32,646 nt of DNA from Gammaproteobacteria bacterium (GTDB taxonomy: Bacteria; Pseudomonadota; Gammaproteobacteria; Ga0077554; Ga007554): the NCBI GenBank assembly GCA_020053945.1, contig JAGVME010000090.1, positions 1 through 32,646 on the forward strand, written 5' to 3'. Below, in pieces: positions 1-10,520 of the stretch (position 1 is the first letter of the stretch; every line of letters starts with the position of its first letter). The notes beneath the pieces are model-generated. The model saw only the letters and a program-made list of their open reading frames with translations, did no database searches and was not told the DNA's origin. The position numbers were made by a program, and so were the translations under genes.

Positions 1-769
1 CAACTACCCTTGCACCGTTTTTGCACCAGTCACTAACCTTGGCCGACACAAATTTTCGGCGTAGTCAGCCAGGTGATCAGCGTTCAGATGGGCGTACCGG
101 CGTACCATTTCGACCGATGACCAGCCAGCCATCTCCTGGAGCGCGTACAGCGGCGTTCCGGCTTGGACAAGATGCCCAGGTATGGCGGAGATCGTGGAAC
201 TTGAAGTCTTCAATGCCGGCTCGCTTGAGAGTTTTGCGCCAAGCGTGGTTGTTGGCGCGGGTGACGCGGTTGCCCTGGTAAGTGAACACCCAGCGGTCAT
301 GTTGGCCAAGTTGACGACGGAGGATCAGCACGGCTTCGGCATTGAGAGGCACGGTAATGGCTTTACGCGCTTTGGCCTGGTCAGGATGGATCCAGGCGAT
401 GCGGCGCTCAATATCTACCTGCGACCATTCCAGCCCGGGGATATTTGATTCTCGCAAACCTGCCGCCAACGCAAAACCGGCCATGGCCGTCAGGTGAGGT
501 GGTAGCGCCGTTAAAAGACGTTCGGCTTCTTCGCGTGTCAACCAGCGAATGCGGCGCTTGGATTCGGCCAGCATACGCACAGTGGGGGATTTATCCAGCC
601 ACGTCCATTGATTGGCAGCGCAACGCAGAATCGAACGAATGAGGGCAAGCATACAATTAACACGTGCCGTGGATGCGCCATCATCAAGTTTGGCTTGTGT
701 GATGTTCTCCAGGCGATGGGGGGTGATATCGATAAGTTGAATATCGTGCAGGTAATGATAGAGCCAGCG
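1..769 (-). pseudogene. Tyrosine recombinase (phage-type integrase) remnant, N-truncated and frameshifted
   Basis: Read on the minus strand, this encodes most of a phage-type site-specific integrase: the end of the core-binding domain, then the catalytic domain. The catalytic Arg (GLRES), Lys region (QAKARKAI), HDLRH box and tyrosine (MVRRYAHL) are all present, but the frame shifts just after HDLRHTWAS near position 182. The C-terminal part with the nucleophile Tyr continues in another frame down to about position 4. The N-terminal part is missing: at about 769/770 the integrase reading runs straight into a transposase fragment. A single minus-strand reading frame (77-1579) therefore fuses the two by accident. 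Seen: motifs and frame break. Inferred: inactive. Confidence 0.8.
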
Positions 770-1500
770 GAGCCTCTTGCAAAAGTCCCCGAATGGACAA
801 ATACGGCCCGGCCTGGACGACCTTGAAGGCTGCTTTTTTGGAGCCGCTCGGCGTGCTTCGACGATTACGGCGGTGGAATCACGTATTTCTCCAAGGGTGG
901 GCGATGCCTTTCCCAACCCACGCTTTTCACGGGGACAAAGAATGGTTTTGCAGGGGTTGCGCTCATTGCACAATCGCATCAACTGATCCGCCGTCAGGGC
1001 CAAGAGGCCGAACATCAGATGGCCCATCACCTTGGCGTGTCCCTTGGCCCAGACATTTTTGCCGCCGAACTCGTCCTTGAGCCGCGCATTCATCCGTTCT
1101 GCTACGGTGCGTTCGTTATAACGCACCGCCTCGGCGGGGTCGAATTCGATCTTCTCGCCGCCGCGCGGGTTGTGGTCGATCCGGGGGATGTGGCCCCGAT
1201 TGTGGCTGTCTTCCCGTAGCGAGACGCTGCAATAGGCCGCGTCCATGACCTCGTAGAGGTGCGTCACCCGACCTGCCGTCATGCGGGACAGGGGAACCGC
1301 AGCCTGACTGTCATGCATTGAGGCGCGGCTCAAGAGCGCGCTCACCGGCACGCCGCCGTCGGCGGTATCCAGGTGCAGCTTGTAACCCTTCCAGCTCACC
1401 TTGTAGCCTTGGGCATTGCACTTCGTGCCTCGATCGCAGGCGCGGGGCAATTCTTCGAGCATTGTGTCCAGGGTCTGCCCGCGTTGCCGCTCGATACGCC
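770..1500 (-). pseudogene. IS4-type DDE transposase fragment (N-terminus lost)
   Basis: The minus-strand translation holds the C-terminal half of a DDE transposase. An Asp lies in KLHLDTADGG, a second in VMDAAY, and the Y-(2)-R-(3)-E-(6)-K signature of IS4-type enzymes is present in YNERTVAERMNARLK. The probable IS end is the GAGCCTCTTGC sequence at 770-780, next to the interrupted integrase. The other end is missing: upstream of TMLEELPRACDRG the sequence meets the IS630-type remnant at about 1500, and roughly the first third of a typical transposase is absent. The exact left boundary is approximate. It is probably inactive. The IS family call rests on the signature alone. Confidence 0.7.
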
Positions 1501-1502
1501 AC

Positions 1503-1796
1503 CTCAATGCCAAGATCGTCATGGTGCTTGATGGCGCTGGTCGGCACGTCAGTAAGTTACTCAAACCGCCGCCGAACATGTAACTGCTGCCTTTGCCACC
1601 CTATGCCCCTGAACTCAATCCGGTCGAGCATGTGTGGGACGAAGTATGAGAGAAGCACTTCCATAACCGCGTCTTCGATAGTCTTGACGCCCTGGAGGAT
1701 CAACTCGAAGTGGCCTTGCGTACCTTTGAGGGGAATGCACCCAGGGTCAAGTCCATTGTGGCTTGGGAATGGATTATTAATGCTTTATTGAATTAG
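1503..1796 (+). pseudogene. IS630-type transposase C-terminal remnant with two in-frame stops
   Basis: Frame-3 translation from 1503 gives about 97 codons typical of the IS630/DDE_3 C-terminus. They include VMVLDGAG (second Asp of the triad), then LLPLPPYAPELNPVEHVWDE (catalytic Glu region), and end WIINALLN-stop. Two in-frame stops break it: a TAA at 1581 just before LLPLPPY and a TGA at 1647 just after VWDEV. The N-terminal half is missing, cut where the oppositely oriented IS4-type fragment begins. This is a nonfunctional relic. Because both IS remnants end at about 1500, one probably inserted into, or recombined with, the other. Confidence 0.8.
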
Positions 1797-1891
1797 AAAT
1801 TGAATAAGACATTAAAAACGGGTCGAAACTATAGCACAAATAAGGCTATTTTTATAGAATAATCAATTTGTTAGGTGTTTTTCAGGGGCGA

Positions 1892-2731
1892 CTATTTAGC
1901 TAAGGCAGGCGCGGCGTGGCCGGTAGGCACATATTTTGACCAATCATATCGCGCATCGCCAAATACCAGAAACGAAGGATTAAGCAGGGATTCCTTGGTG
2001 TTGTAGCGTAACGGCCGCAGGCCGGTATCTGTAAGCTGGCCACCGGCTTCCTCGACGATGCATTGCGCCGCGGCCGTATCCCATTCGGAGGTGAGCCCGA
2101 GGCGGGGATAAATATGTACTTTACCTTCGGCCACCAGGCAAGATTTGAGTGAACTGCCAATGCTAATCACCTTGCAGTCACCGACATTGGCAAGAAAAAT
2201 ATCAAAATCATTGCTGCGGTGTGACTGGCTCCCCGCCACAATAAGCTGTTCACCATTCCAGGTGCGCGTATGGATGCGGGAAGCGGCCGGGGTCTTATCC
2301 GCTTCTTGTTTGTATGCCCCCTGCCCTTGGCGGGCGTAATAGCAAATGCCGGTAACAGGCACATACACTACGCCCAATACCGGTTTGTGATTTTCAATCA
2401 AGGCAATGTTTACGGTGAATTCGCCGTTGCGCTTGACGAATTCACGCGTGCCATCCAGCGGATCCACCAGCCAGTAACGGTTCCAGGTGGCGCGGGTGGC
2501 AAAGGGCAGGGCGGCGGATTCTTCGGATAACACCGGCAACTCCGGCGTCAGTTTTTCCAGGCCGGCGACAATGATGTGGTGCGCGGCCATGTCCGCTTCG
2601 GTGAGTGGGGAAAGGTCATCTTTTTTGGCTACGCTAAAATCCTGCGCATATATTTTCATGATGGCATGGCCGGCTTCGATAGACAAGGCGATTGCGGTAT
2701 CAAGGAGTACGCCAGCATCTTTAACGGTCAT
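1892..2731 (-). CDS. cysQ: 3'(2'),5'-bisphosphate nucleotidase CysQ
   Basis: A 279-residue member of the inositol-monophosphatase-like, Mg-dependent, Li-sensitive phosphatase family. CysQ removes the 3'-phosphate from 3'-phosphoadenosine 5'-phosphate, the by-product of sulfate assimilation, and is usually associated with the inner membrane. Metal-binding motifs are visible: SPLTEAD near residue 40, SEES near 70, the WLVDPLDGTREF box around residues 87-98, and EWDTAAAQCIVEEAGG near the C-terminus. The length is slightly above the usual 245-270 because of a short C-terminal extension. The start ATG overlaps the end of nudE by 11 bp, so the two are co-transcribed. It is the last gene of the run headed by thiC. 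Confidence 0.9.
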   Translation of the reverse strand: MTVKDAGVLLDTAIALSIEAGHAIMKIYAQDFSVAKKDDLSPLTEADMAAHHIIVAGLEKLTPELPVLSEESAALPFATRATWNRYWLVDPLDGTREFVKRNGEFTVNIALIENHKPVLGVVYVPVTGICYYARQGQGAYKQEADKTPAASRIHTRTWNGEQLIVAGSQSHRSNDFDIFLANVGDCKVISIGSSLKSCLVAEGKVHIYPRLGLTSEWDTAAAQCIVEEAGGQLTDTGLRPLRYNTKESLLNPSFLVFGDARYDWSKYVPTGHAAPALAK

Positions 2732-3269
2732 TTTTCAATAATTCCTTTACTATAAATAGCGCCGCAATGCTGCGCGCTTCGGTACAATCGTCGCATTGCA
2801 ATAATTCGTTAAGCTGGCTTAATTTCCACGGCACTACCTCAATTTCTTCAGGTTCATCACCGATGGCGGTGCAGGGATACAAATCTTGCGCCAGTATCAC
2901 GTGGGTGGTGTGGCTCAAATAGCCCGGCGCGACGGTGAGCGAGGTGATGTGGCGCAATGTGTGGGCGGCATATCCGACTTCTTCCATGATTTCACGGTTG
3001 GCGGCTTCAATGACGCTTTCGCCATGTTCAATGCGGCCTTTGGGCAAAGCGAGTTCATACCGTTGTACACCCGCCGCGTATTCGCGGATCAGCAGTACCG
3101 TGTCAACATCCAGCATCGGCACGATCAATACCGCGCCGTGCGCTGAGCCGCGCAGCCGTTCGTATTGCACTGTCACGCCATTGGAAAACTCCAGGTCTAA
3201 CTGCTCGACATGGAAGAGCCGTGTTTTAACGAGGGTGGATGCGCCTAATATTTTGGGAAGTTTCCGCAT
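2721..3269 (-). CDS. nudE: NUDIX hydrolase, ADP-compounds hydrolase NudE
   Basis: A 182-residue Nudix enzyme, close in length to E. coli NudE (186), which cleaves ADP-ribose, Ap3A and NADH-type substrates. The full Nudix box GX5EX7REUXEEXGU is visible from GRIEHGE through REIMEEVGY. The ALPKGRIEHGE context and the N-terminus MRKLPKILG match the NudE subfamily. I chose the ATG at 3269 because the family starts with this Met. An upstream ATG at 3314 would add 15 unrelated residues overlapping the YkgJ gene. Neighbours are the YkgJ-type gene upstream (8 bp gap) and cysQ downstream (11 bp overlap). The nudE-cysQ pairing is common in gammaproteobacteria and fits nucleotide housekeeping. Confidence 0.88.
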   Translation of the reverse strand: MRKLPKILGASTLVKTRLFHVEQLDLEFSNGVTVQYERLRGSAHGAVLIVPMLDVDTVLLIREYAAGVQRYELALPKGRIEHGESVIEAANREIMEEVGYAAHTLRHITSLTVAPGYLSHTTHVILAQDLYPCTAIGDEPEEIEVVPWKLSQLNELLQCDDCTEARSIAALFIVKELLKNDR

Positions 3270-3277
3270 GGATAGTG

Positions 3278-3679
3278 TTAATCCGCCCCCCAGCGCTTGA
3301 AGCGGTTTTTGCAATAGCGCAACAGTGATTCGTAGCCATCAAAAAACAGTTCAAAGCCGTCTTCTGCCGACGCGTCATATTCGCAATAATCATTGGAATA
3401 GACGCGGCATACCTGGGGGCGGGTGTCGTAAATGCCGCAACGGCCGTCTTTTTGCAGGTGATTGCAGCGGCTGTTTACCAGCAGAAACCAGCCGTCGGTG
3501 TCTTTGTAATATTGTACGCCCTGGTGCGAGATTTGCCACAGCATATGGTCAAAATCATTTTTGGCGCGCGGTGTGGGCACCTGCTGGGTAATGTAGGTGC
3601 AACACTTCGAATTAGTGCAAAATCCGCATTTGGTTTCGGGTGTGATGCCGACAGGATGGATGGGTATGATGTGCGCCAT
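3278..3679 (-). CDS. YkgJ-family cysteine-cluster protein (putative metal-chelating domain)
   Basis: A 133-residue small protein with the Cys-cluster signature of the YkgJ (CxxCxxxxCC) family. CGFCTNSKCC lies near residues 19-28, followed by CNHLQKDGRCGIYDTRPQVC, giving about eight conserved cysteines with the R-P-x-x-C context. The family is predicted to bind zinc or iron, possibly as a cluster, but has no firmly established reaction. There is no signal peptide, so it is cytoplasmic. It lies 11 bp after the small unknown gene at 3691 and 8 bp before nudE, in the middle of the minus-strand run headed by thiC. The family assignment is firm. The biochemical role is unknown. Confidence 0.85.
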   Translation of the reverse strand: MAHIIPIHPVGITPETKCGFCTNSKCCTYITQQVPTPRAKNDFDHMLWQISHQGVQYYKDTDGWFLLVNSRCNHLQKDGRCGIYDTRPQVCRVYSNDYCEYDASAEDGFELFFDGYESLLRYCKNRFKRWGAD

Positions 3680-3690
3680 AGCCTAGTAAT

Positions 3691-3993
3691 TTAATCCTCA
3701 TCATCCATTGAAGGTGGCCAGCCGAGTGTGCGTGCCTTGGCAATGGCAGCCTCGTAAATGCGTGTGTGGCGTTCGCGCAACTCGGGTGGCAGGTTACTTA
3801 CCATGCTTCCATGGGGTGCCCAGGCCGCCACCACTTTTTCGTTGAGTGCGAGCATCTGGGCATGTCCCCAGCCTTTGCCATCTTCACTTTCCGGGAGTAT
3901 GCCGAACACCCAGGCATCTTTGATCAAGGCACCGGCGGGTGTCATGCCGCCGTAAGTGTCTTCGTGTATGCCCATATAGCGAATGTCTTTCAT
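3691..3993 (-). CDS. Conserved-looking small protein downstream of thiC, function unknown
   Basis: A 100-residue acidic protein. The ATG at 3991-3993 is separated by one base from the thiC stop, which points to translational coupling. An upstream ATG in the same frame (4113) lies wholly inside thiC and gives an Arg/Trp-rich shadow sequence, so I rejected it. I see no signal peptide, membrane segment or known catalytic motif. Notable stretches are YMGIHEDTYGG at the N-terminus, a central Trp-containing helix region and an acidic tail SMDDED. I do not recognise the family. Its position between thiC and the YkgJ gene suggests co-expression under the TPP riboswitch. Confidence 0.7.
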   Translation of the reverse strand: MKDIRYMGIHEDTYGGMTPAGALIKDAWVFGILPESEDGKGWGHAQMLALNEKVVAAWAPHGSMVSNLPPELRERHTRIYEAAIAKARTLGWPPSMDDED

Positions 3994-3994
3994 C

Positions 3995-6011
<2,017 letters not shown>

Positions 6012-6052
6012 TGTATCATCAATATGATTCACGGTACTACCGCAAAAGTTAT

Positions 6053-6081
6053 ATTATACTCCAGTGATTTGCAAGTGACAC
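6053..6081 (-). promoter_or_regulatory. Possible sigma-70 promoter for the thiC run
   Basis: On the minus strand a perfect TATAAT (6058-6053) has a weak TGTCAC about 16 bp upstream. It would start transcription about 35 bp before the riboswitch. The -35 match is poor. Confidence 0.45.
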
Positions 6082-6135
6082 CGGGTATTTGTTGCTTGGT
6101 GCGGATAAACCGCTTACTCTTGATATATTATCCCT

Positions 6136-6182
6136 TATGTCATTTCGACCCGCGGGAGAAATCTTGGGATCCCGCGTGCAAA
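6136..6182. repeat. Partial copy of the TGTCATTTCGACCC dispersed repeat
   Basis: TGTCATTTCGACCC followed by GGGAGAAATCTTG matches the left half of the complete palindromic copy at 7336-7460. The right half is absent here. It lies between the divergent thiC and pcm genes. Confidence 0.6.
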
Positions 6183-6207
6183 AATGGCTTACAAAAAATG
6201 GTGAATT

Positions 6208-6858
6208 ATGAATATAGAACAAGCCCGTTTTAATATGGTTGAACAGCAAATACGTACTTGGGAAGTGCTGGATCAGCGGGTGCTGGATCTGATAGGCCAG
6301 ATGCGCCGCGAAGAGTTCGTGCCGCCGCAATACCGCGATCTGGCCTTTGCCGACATCATGATTCCACTTGGTCATGGTCAAGTGATGATGGAACCCAAGG
6401 TCGAAGCCCGTTTGTTGCAGGCATTGAGCATTGCGCCCACTGACGTGATTCTGGAAATCGGTACGGGCAGTGGCTTTTTCACAGCGTTGCTCGCCCAACT
6501 CGGCAAGCATGTCTACAGCGTTGATATCATGCCCGACTTCACTGAAAGCGCCCAGCGTCGCCTGGCCGGGCACGGCATTCGCAATGCCACCCTGGAAACT
6601 GGCGATGCCGCCAATGGCTGGGACAAGCACGGCCCCTATGACGTGATTGCCATTACCGGTTCATTGCCGATCATTCCCAAAGCGTTTGACCTGAGCCTAA
6701 AGCCGGGTGGCCGCATGGTGGCGATGGCGGGTACCGCCCCGGTCATGGAGGCGATTTTGGTGATGCGCGATGCGCGGGAAGGGTGGGGACGTGAGAGTTT
6801 ATTTGAAACTAACATGCCCGCTTTGCTGCATCTTGCGCAGCCTCGGTTTGTGTTTTAG
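6208..6858 (+). CDS. pcm: Protein-L-isoaspartate O-methyltransferase
   Basis: A 216-residue SAM-dependent methyltransferase of the PCMT family, which methylates isoaspartyl residues in aged proteins as the first step of repair. The N-terminal RFNMVEQQIRTWEVLD is followed by SAM motif I LEIGTGSGFFTALLAQLG around residues 82-99. The acidic end of strand 2 (YSVDI), GDAANGW and the LKPGGRM loop come next. The length fits the family. The family contains short proteobacterial paralogs next to tolC with less certain substrate, so the isoaspartate activity is inferred from homology. The rhodanese and TolC genes follow on the same strand, a typical proteobacterial neighbourhood. A stem-loop begins at the stop codon. 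Confidence 0.87.
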   Translation: MNIEQARFNMVEQQIRTWEVLDQRVLDLIGQMRREEFVPPQYRDLAFADIMIPLGHGQVMMEPKVEARLLQALSIAPTDVILEIGTGSGFFTALLAQLGKHVYSVDIMPDFTESAQRRLAGHGIRNATLETGDAANGWDKHGPYDVIAITGSLPIIPKAFDLSLKPGGRMVAMAGTAPVMEAILVMRDAREGWGRESLFETNMPALLHLAQPRFVF

Positions 6859-6932
6859 CAGGCTGTTGAAAAACAGCCTGCATACAGCCCACGGATGTTG
6901 AAAAGGCCATGGAAAGGGTTTTTCAACATCCG
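6858..6932. repeat. Two consecutive hairpins between pcm and the rhodanese gene
   Basis: First hairpin: GCAGGCTG (6858-6865) pairs with CAGCCTGC (6874-6881) around TTGAAAAA, overlapping the pcm stop. Second hairpin: CGGATGTTGAAAA (6892-6904) pairs with TTTTCAACATCCG (6920-6932). Both contain TGTTGAAAA, so they look like related repeat units. Neither has a clean T-run, so a terminator role is only possible. Confidence 0.6.
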
Positions 6933-6972
6933 TATAGTGAAACCAGCTATTACTTTATAAGCGGAGCGTGGT

Positions 6973-7293
6973 ATGCGTGAGATCAGCGCACAACAATTAA
7001 ATGAATACCTGCAAGTTGCCGCGCCAGCGCCCCTGTTGCTGGATGTGCGCGAGCCTTGGGAATATCAAATTTGCCACATTGAAGGGGCCCAGTTAATGCC
7101 CATGCAACAAATATCCCAGACGCACAAAACCCTCGACCCTCAGCAAGAAATTGTTGTGATTTGCCATCATGGCCGACGCAGCTTGCAGGTAGGCAATTAT
7201 CTTGAACGAGCGGGATTTACCCGTATCGTTAATTTGACGGGCGGCATAGATGCCTGGGCGCATGACGTTGATCGGTCGATGGCAACGTATTGA
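6973..7293 (+). CDS. Single-domain rhodanese-like protein
   Basis: A 106-residue single rhodanese domain. The CDC25/rhodanese signature DVREPWEY lies near residue 24, and the active-site loop CHHGRRS carries the persulfide-forming cysteine near residue 64. The C-terminal NLTGGIDAWAHDVD is typical. Such proteins move sulfane sulfur in the cytoplasm, to thiamine/molybdopterin-type or detoxification partners. The partner here is unknown. It lies between pcm and the TolC-like gene. A role in thiamine sulfur transfer is not implied by the divergent thiC. Confidence 0.9.
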   Translation: MREISAQQLNEYLQVAAPAPLLLDVREPWEYQICHIEGAQLMPMQQISQTHKTLDPQQEIVVICHHGRRSLQVGNYLERAGFTRIVNLTGGIDAWAHDVDRSMATY

Positions 7294-7335
7294 AGCATCC
7301 TATATGTATGTCATTTCGCCCGGAATATAGTCCCA

Positions 7336-7460
7336 CTGTCATTTCGACCCTTACGAAAGCGGGAGAAGAAATCCTTGTCTCGAGTGCCGGACGAAGGTAA
7401 TGGAACTTTGGGAGACTTTGCAGGATTTTCTCACTGCTTCCACGAGAGCCGAAGTGACAG
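7336..7460. repeat. Palindromic dispersed repeat upstream of tolC
   Basis: CTGTCATTTCGACCC begins the element and GAAGTGACAG ends it. Inner complementary segments (GAGAAGAAATCCTTG and CAGGATTTTCTC) can fold it into a long hairpin. A truncated start of the same motif (TGTCATTTCGCCC) lies just upstream at about 7309. A half copy is at 6136. A reading frame extends tolC backwards through this repeat but is not coding. Confidence 0.75.
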
Positions 7461-7497
7461 CCCGTTAAACATCTTAACCCCTCTCAAGGATTTATTC

Positions 7498-8838
7498 ATG
7501 AAAACACGCCCACTTGTCCTGGCAGCCGCAATGGCGATGTTTGCAGGGAACGCCGCACAGGCGGAAAATCTGCTTGATGTATATCGCCTCGCGCTTGCCA
7601 GTGACCCGCAAGTCAAAGCGGCTGAAGCGTCGTGGCAGGCGGTGCAGGAAACACGCCAGCAAAGCCGCGCTTTGTTTCATCCAAAAATCAGCCTGGATGG
7701 CAATGCCACGCGCAACCGCCAAGAGATTACCAGTTCTTCCAGTTCATTGTTCCCGTCAGGCAGCACGTTTTATTTTACCAATAAATCGCTGAGCCTTAAT
7801 TTAAACCAGCCACTCTACCATCGCGACTACTTCGTGCAGTTGCGCCAGAGCGATGCGCGCATCCGCCAAGCCGAAGCGGAATATCACGCTGCACAGCAAG
7901 GATTGTTACTGCGGGTTTCGGAGCAGTATTTTACCGTGCTGGCTGAAACCGATACCCTGGGCTTTGCGCAAGCCGAAAAGCAGGCGATTGCGCGGCAGCT
8001 AGAGCAGATCCGTCAGCGTTTTGAAGTGGGTTTGGTGGCGATTACGGATGTGCATGAGGCGCAAGCACGTTTTGATCTGGCCAGCAGCCAGGAAATTGAA
8101 GCGCAAACCCGTCTTGCCAGCAGCCGCGAAGCATTACGCGAGATTACTGGCACATTGCCTGCAACGCTCGGTGGATTAACTGACACCGCACCGCTGGTGT
8201 CGCCCGAGCCACAAAATGCCGAGGCGTGGGCAGACACCGCGCGCAACCAGAATTTTCAGATCATCGCCACGGAAGCCGCCGCCGATGTAGCGGCGCAAAA
8301 TATCGAAGCGCAACGCGCCGGGCATTATCCCACGCTTGATGCTGTAGTGAGCCACGGTTATGGTTCGTCGGGCGGTGCATTTGGAGGCCGTGAAACCGTT
8401 GATAGCGCCATTGGCGTACAACTGAGTGTGCCGTTGTACAGCGGTGGCGCCGTTAACTCGCGGGTGCGTGAGGCGCGGTACCGGCTTACACAAAGCAAAG
8501 AAGTGTTGGAACAACAACAGCGCACCACTGTGCGTCAAGCCCGCGACAGTTATATGAACGTGCTCGCCAGCATCAGCCGCATCAACGCCCTGCGGCAGGC
8601 CACGGTATCCAACCAAAGCGCTCTTGACGCAACGCAAGCAGGTGCCGAAGTAGGCACGCGCACCACTGTCGATGTACTGAATGCGCAGCGTGACGTATAC
8701 CGCGCACAACGCGATTTGTCACGCGCACGATATGATTACGTGCTTAACATGGTACGGCTGAAGCAGGCGGCGGGCATGTTGGCGCTAGCCGATCTGGAGC
8801 AAATCAATGGGTGGTTACAAGCGCCGCCCGCACCTTAA
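7498..8838 (+). CDS. tolC: TolC-family outer-membrane efflux channel
   Basis: A 446-residue outer-membrane factor that forms the trimeric channel-tunnel of type I secretion and RND efflux systems. It has a signal peptide MKTRPLVLAAAMAMFAGNAAQA, with cleavage before ENLLDVY. Two tandem OEP repeats follow with the long helical segments: DPQVKAAEASWQAVQETRQQ, then LRVSEQYFTVLAETDTL, the second-repeat SVPLYSGGAVNSRVREAR and VDVLNAQRDVYRAQRDL. I chose the ATG at 7498 because it has an AAGGA site 7 bp upstream and opens the signal peptide. The open frame to 7375 runs through the palindromic repeat. Type I TolC-family members usually lie beside pcm and rhodanese genes as here. No inner-membrane partner genes are in the window. 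Confidence 0.92.
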   Translation: MKTRPLVLAAAMAMFAGNAAQAENLLDVYRLALASDPQVKAAEASWQAVQETRQQSRALFHPKISLDGNATRNRQEITSSSSSLFPSGSTFYFTNKSLSLNLNQPLYHRDYFVQLRQSDARIRQAEAEYHAAQQGLLLRVSEQYFTVLAETDTLGFAQAEKQAIARQLEQIRQRFEVGLVAITDVHEAQARFDLASSQEIEAQTRLASSREALREITGTLPATLGGLTDTAPLVSPEPQNAEAWADTARNQNFQIIATEAAADVAAQNIEAQRAGHYPTLDAVVSHGYGSSGGAFGGRETVDSAIGVQLSVPLYSGGAVNSRVREARYRLTQSKEVLEQQQRTTVRQARDSYMNVLASISRINALRQATVSNQSALDATQAGAEVGTRTTVDVLNAQRDVYRAQRDLSRARYDYVLNMVRLKQAAGMLALADLEQINGWLQAPPAP

Positions 8839-8885
8839 GGAAACTGAATCATTATTTTTTCTTCCCGAGGTGAAGAATAGTTTCC
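8839..8885. repeat. Hairpin immediately after the tolC stop codon
   Basis: GGAAACT (8839-8845) pairs with AGTTTCC (8879-8885), enclosing TTCTTC/GAAGAA. It begins directly after the stop codon, so it may stabilise or end the tolC transcript. No clear T-run follows. The rest of 8886-9049 shows no gene. Confidence 0.5.
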
Positions 8886-9049
8886 GCGTGAAATTCGAAG
8901 CGGATCAGATGTGGTGATTGGATATCTGAGGATTTTTAATCTCGTCTGATTAAGGGCGGTTGAATAACGTCTGGAACATGTTCGCCATTTTTACTTGTTT
9001 CCTCTCTCCGTAAGGTAAAAACTGCATACGCGCTTTAGAAGGCGCTTCT

Positions 9050-10474
9050 TTATTCATCTTCGTGGTCATCATCACTTCCCATGCCCAGCTCCTTGATTTT
9101 ACGTGTCAAGGTATTGCGTCCCCATCCCAGTAGGCGCGCCGCTTCCTGACGGCGGCCACCGGTGTGCTGCAAGGCGGTTTCAATCATGATGCGCTCAAAT
9201 AGGGGCGTGGCGCTGTCCAGCACACCAATTTCACCACGCGCAAGGCGCTGCTCGGCCCAGCTTTTGAGCGCGGCTTCCCAACTGTCACCGGACACTGCTA
9301 CACTTGATTCCAGTTTCAATTCCGGTGGCAGGTCGTCGATATGGATCTCGCGGCCTGACGCCATGACGGTCAGCCAGCGGCACGTGTTTTCAAGCTGGCG
9401 CACATTGCCGGGCCACTCAAGCCGGCAGAGGAACGCTTCGGCATCGGCACGTAACACTTTAGGGTCAACATTCAATTCACGCGCCGCATTATTCAGGAAG
9501 AAATTCAGCAACAAGGGCATATCGCTGCGCCGTTCACGCAAGGGCGGAATATGGATGCGGATCACATTCAGGCGATGAAACAAATCTTCGCGGAATAACC
9601 CTTCACGCACGCGGCGTTCCAGGTCTTGGTGCGTGGCGGCGATGATGCGCACATCCACCTTGATGGGGGTATGTCCACCGACACGGTAAAATTCCCCGTC
9701 AGCCAGCACCCGCAATAAACGCGTTTGCAGCTCGGCGGGCATATCGCCAATTTCATCGAGAAATAATGTGCCGCTATCGGCCTGCTCAAAACGGCCACGG
9801 CGCATGGTCTGGGCGCCGGTAAAAGCGCCACGTTCATGGCCAAATAATTCAGACTCCAGCAAATCGCGGGGGATGGCCGCCATGTTCAGCGCAATAAAGG
9901 GCTTTGAAGCACGTGGGCTATGGCGATGCAACGCCAGCGCCACCAGTTCTTTGCCGGTCCCCGACTCACCATTGATCAACACCGTAATATTTGAACGCGA
10001 CAGGCGGCCAATCGCACGAAACACCTCTTGCATCGCCGGTGCTTCGCCAATAATTTCCGGCGTGTCCATTATTTTACTGGGGGGTTGCGCATTGCGGTTA
10101 CGTTGATTTTGCTGGCAGGCGCGCCGCACCAGATCCACCGCCTCATCCACGTCAAAGGGTTTAGGCATGTATTCAAACGCACCGCCCTGATACGCGGAGA
10201 CGGCGCTATCAAGATCCGAATGCGCCGTCATGATAATCACCGGCATCTGCGGGTAATCAGCCTTGACCCGCTCCAGCAGTTTTATGCCATCCATCCCTGG
10301 CATACGGATATCGGTGACAATGACATCAGGCCGGTTATCTTCCAGCGATTCCAGCGCGGTGGTGGCACTGTCAAAACTGGTAACATCAAGATCGGCCTGG
10401 CGCAGCGCACGCTCCATCACCCAGCGAATTGCCCGGTCATCATCTATTACCCAAATATGTTCCCGTCCACTCAT
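9050..10474 (-). CDS. ntrC: Nitrogen-regulation response regulator NtrC (GlnG)
   Basis: A 474-residue sigma-54 enhancer-binding protein. The receiver domain (1-120) has DDD at 11-13, the phosphoacceptor in VTDIRMPG (Asp55) and the Lys in MPKPFD. The AAA+ domain carries Walker A GESGTGKE, the sigma-54 contact GAFTGA in ELFGHERGAFTGAQ, and FLDEIGDMP. The C-terminal Fis-type HTH is ALQHTGGRRQEAARLLGWGRNTLTRK. I chose the ATG at 10474 because GGAGAAGGAAA precedes it and the receiver starts there. A longer frame to 10537 enters a repeat-containing spacer. NtrB phosphorylates it under nitrogen limitation, and it then activates glnA and related promoters. Confidence 0.96.
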   Translation of the reverse strand: MSGREHIWVIDDDRAIRWVMERALRQADLDVTSFDSATTALESLEDNRPDVIVTDIRMPGMDGIKLLERVKADYPQMPVIIMTAHSDLDSAVSAYQGGAFEYMPKPFDVDEAVDLVRRACQQNQRNRNAQPPSKIMDTPEIIGEAPAMQEVFRAIGRLSRSNITVLINGESGTGKELVALALHRHSPRASKPFIALNMAAIPRDLLESELFGHERGAFTGAQTMRRGRFEQADSGTLFLDEIGDMPAELQTRLLRVLADGEFYRVGGHTPIKVDVRIIAATHQDLERRVREGLFREDLFHRLNVIRIHIPPLRERRSDMPLLLNFFLNNAARELNVDPKVLRADAEAFLCRLEWPGNVRQLENTCRWLTVMASGREIHIDDLPPELKLESSVAVSGDSWEAALKSWAEQRLARGEIGVLDSATPLFERIMIETALQHTGGRRQEAARLLGWGRNTLTRKIKELGMGSDDDHEDE

Positions 10475-10520
10475 TTTCCTTCTCCATAATGATTGCCGCC
10501 CCACCCCGCGCCTGGTGTGG

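Noticed and set aside
77-1579. A 500-codon minus-strand open frame as a single gene
   Set aside because: It joins a transposase C-terminus to an integrase lacking its N-terminus; the join is an insertion boundary and the integrase end is frameshifted.
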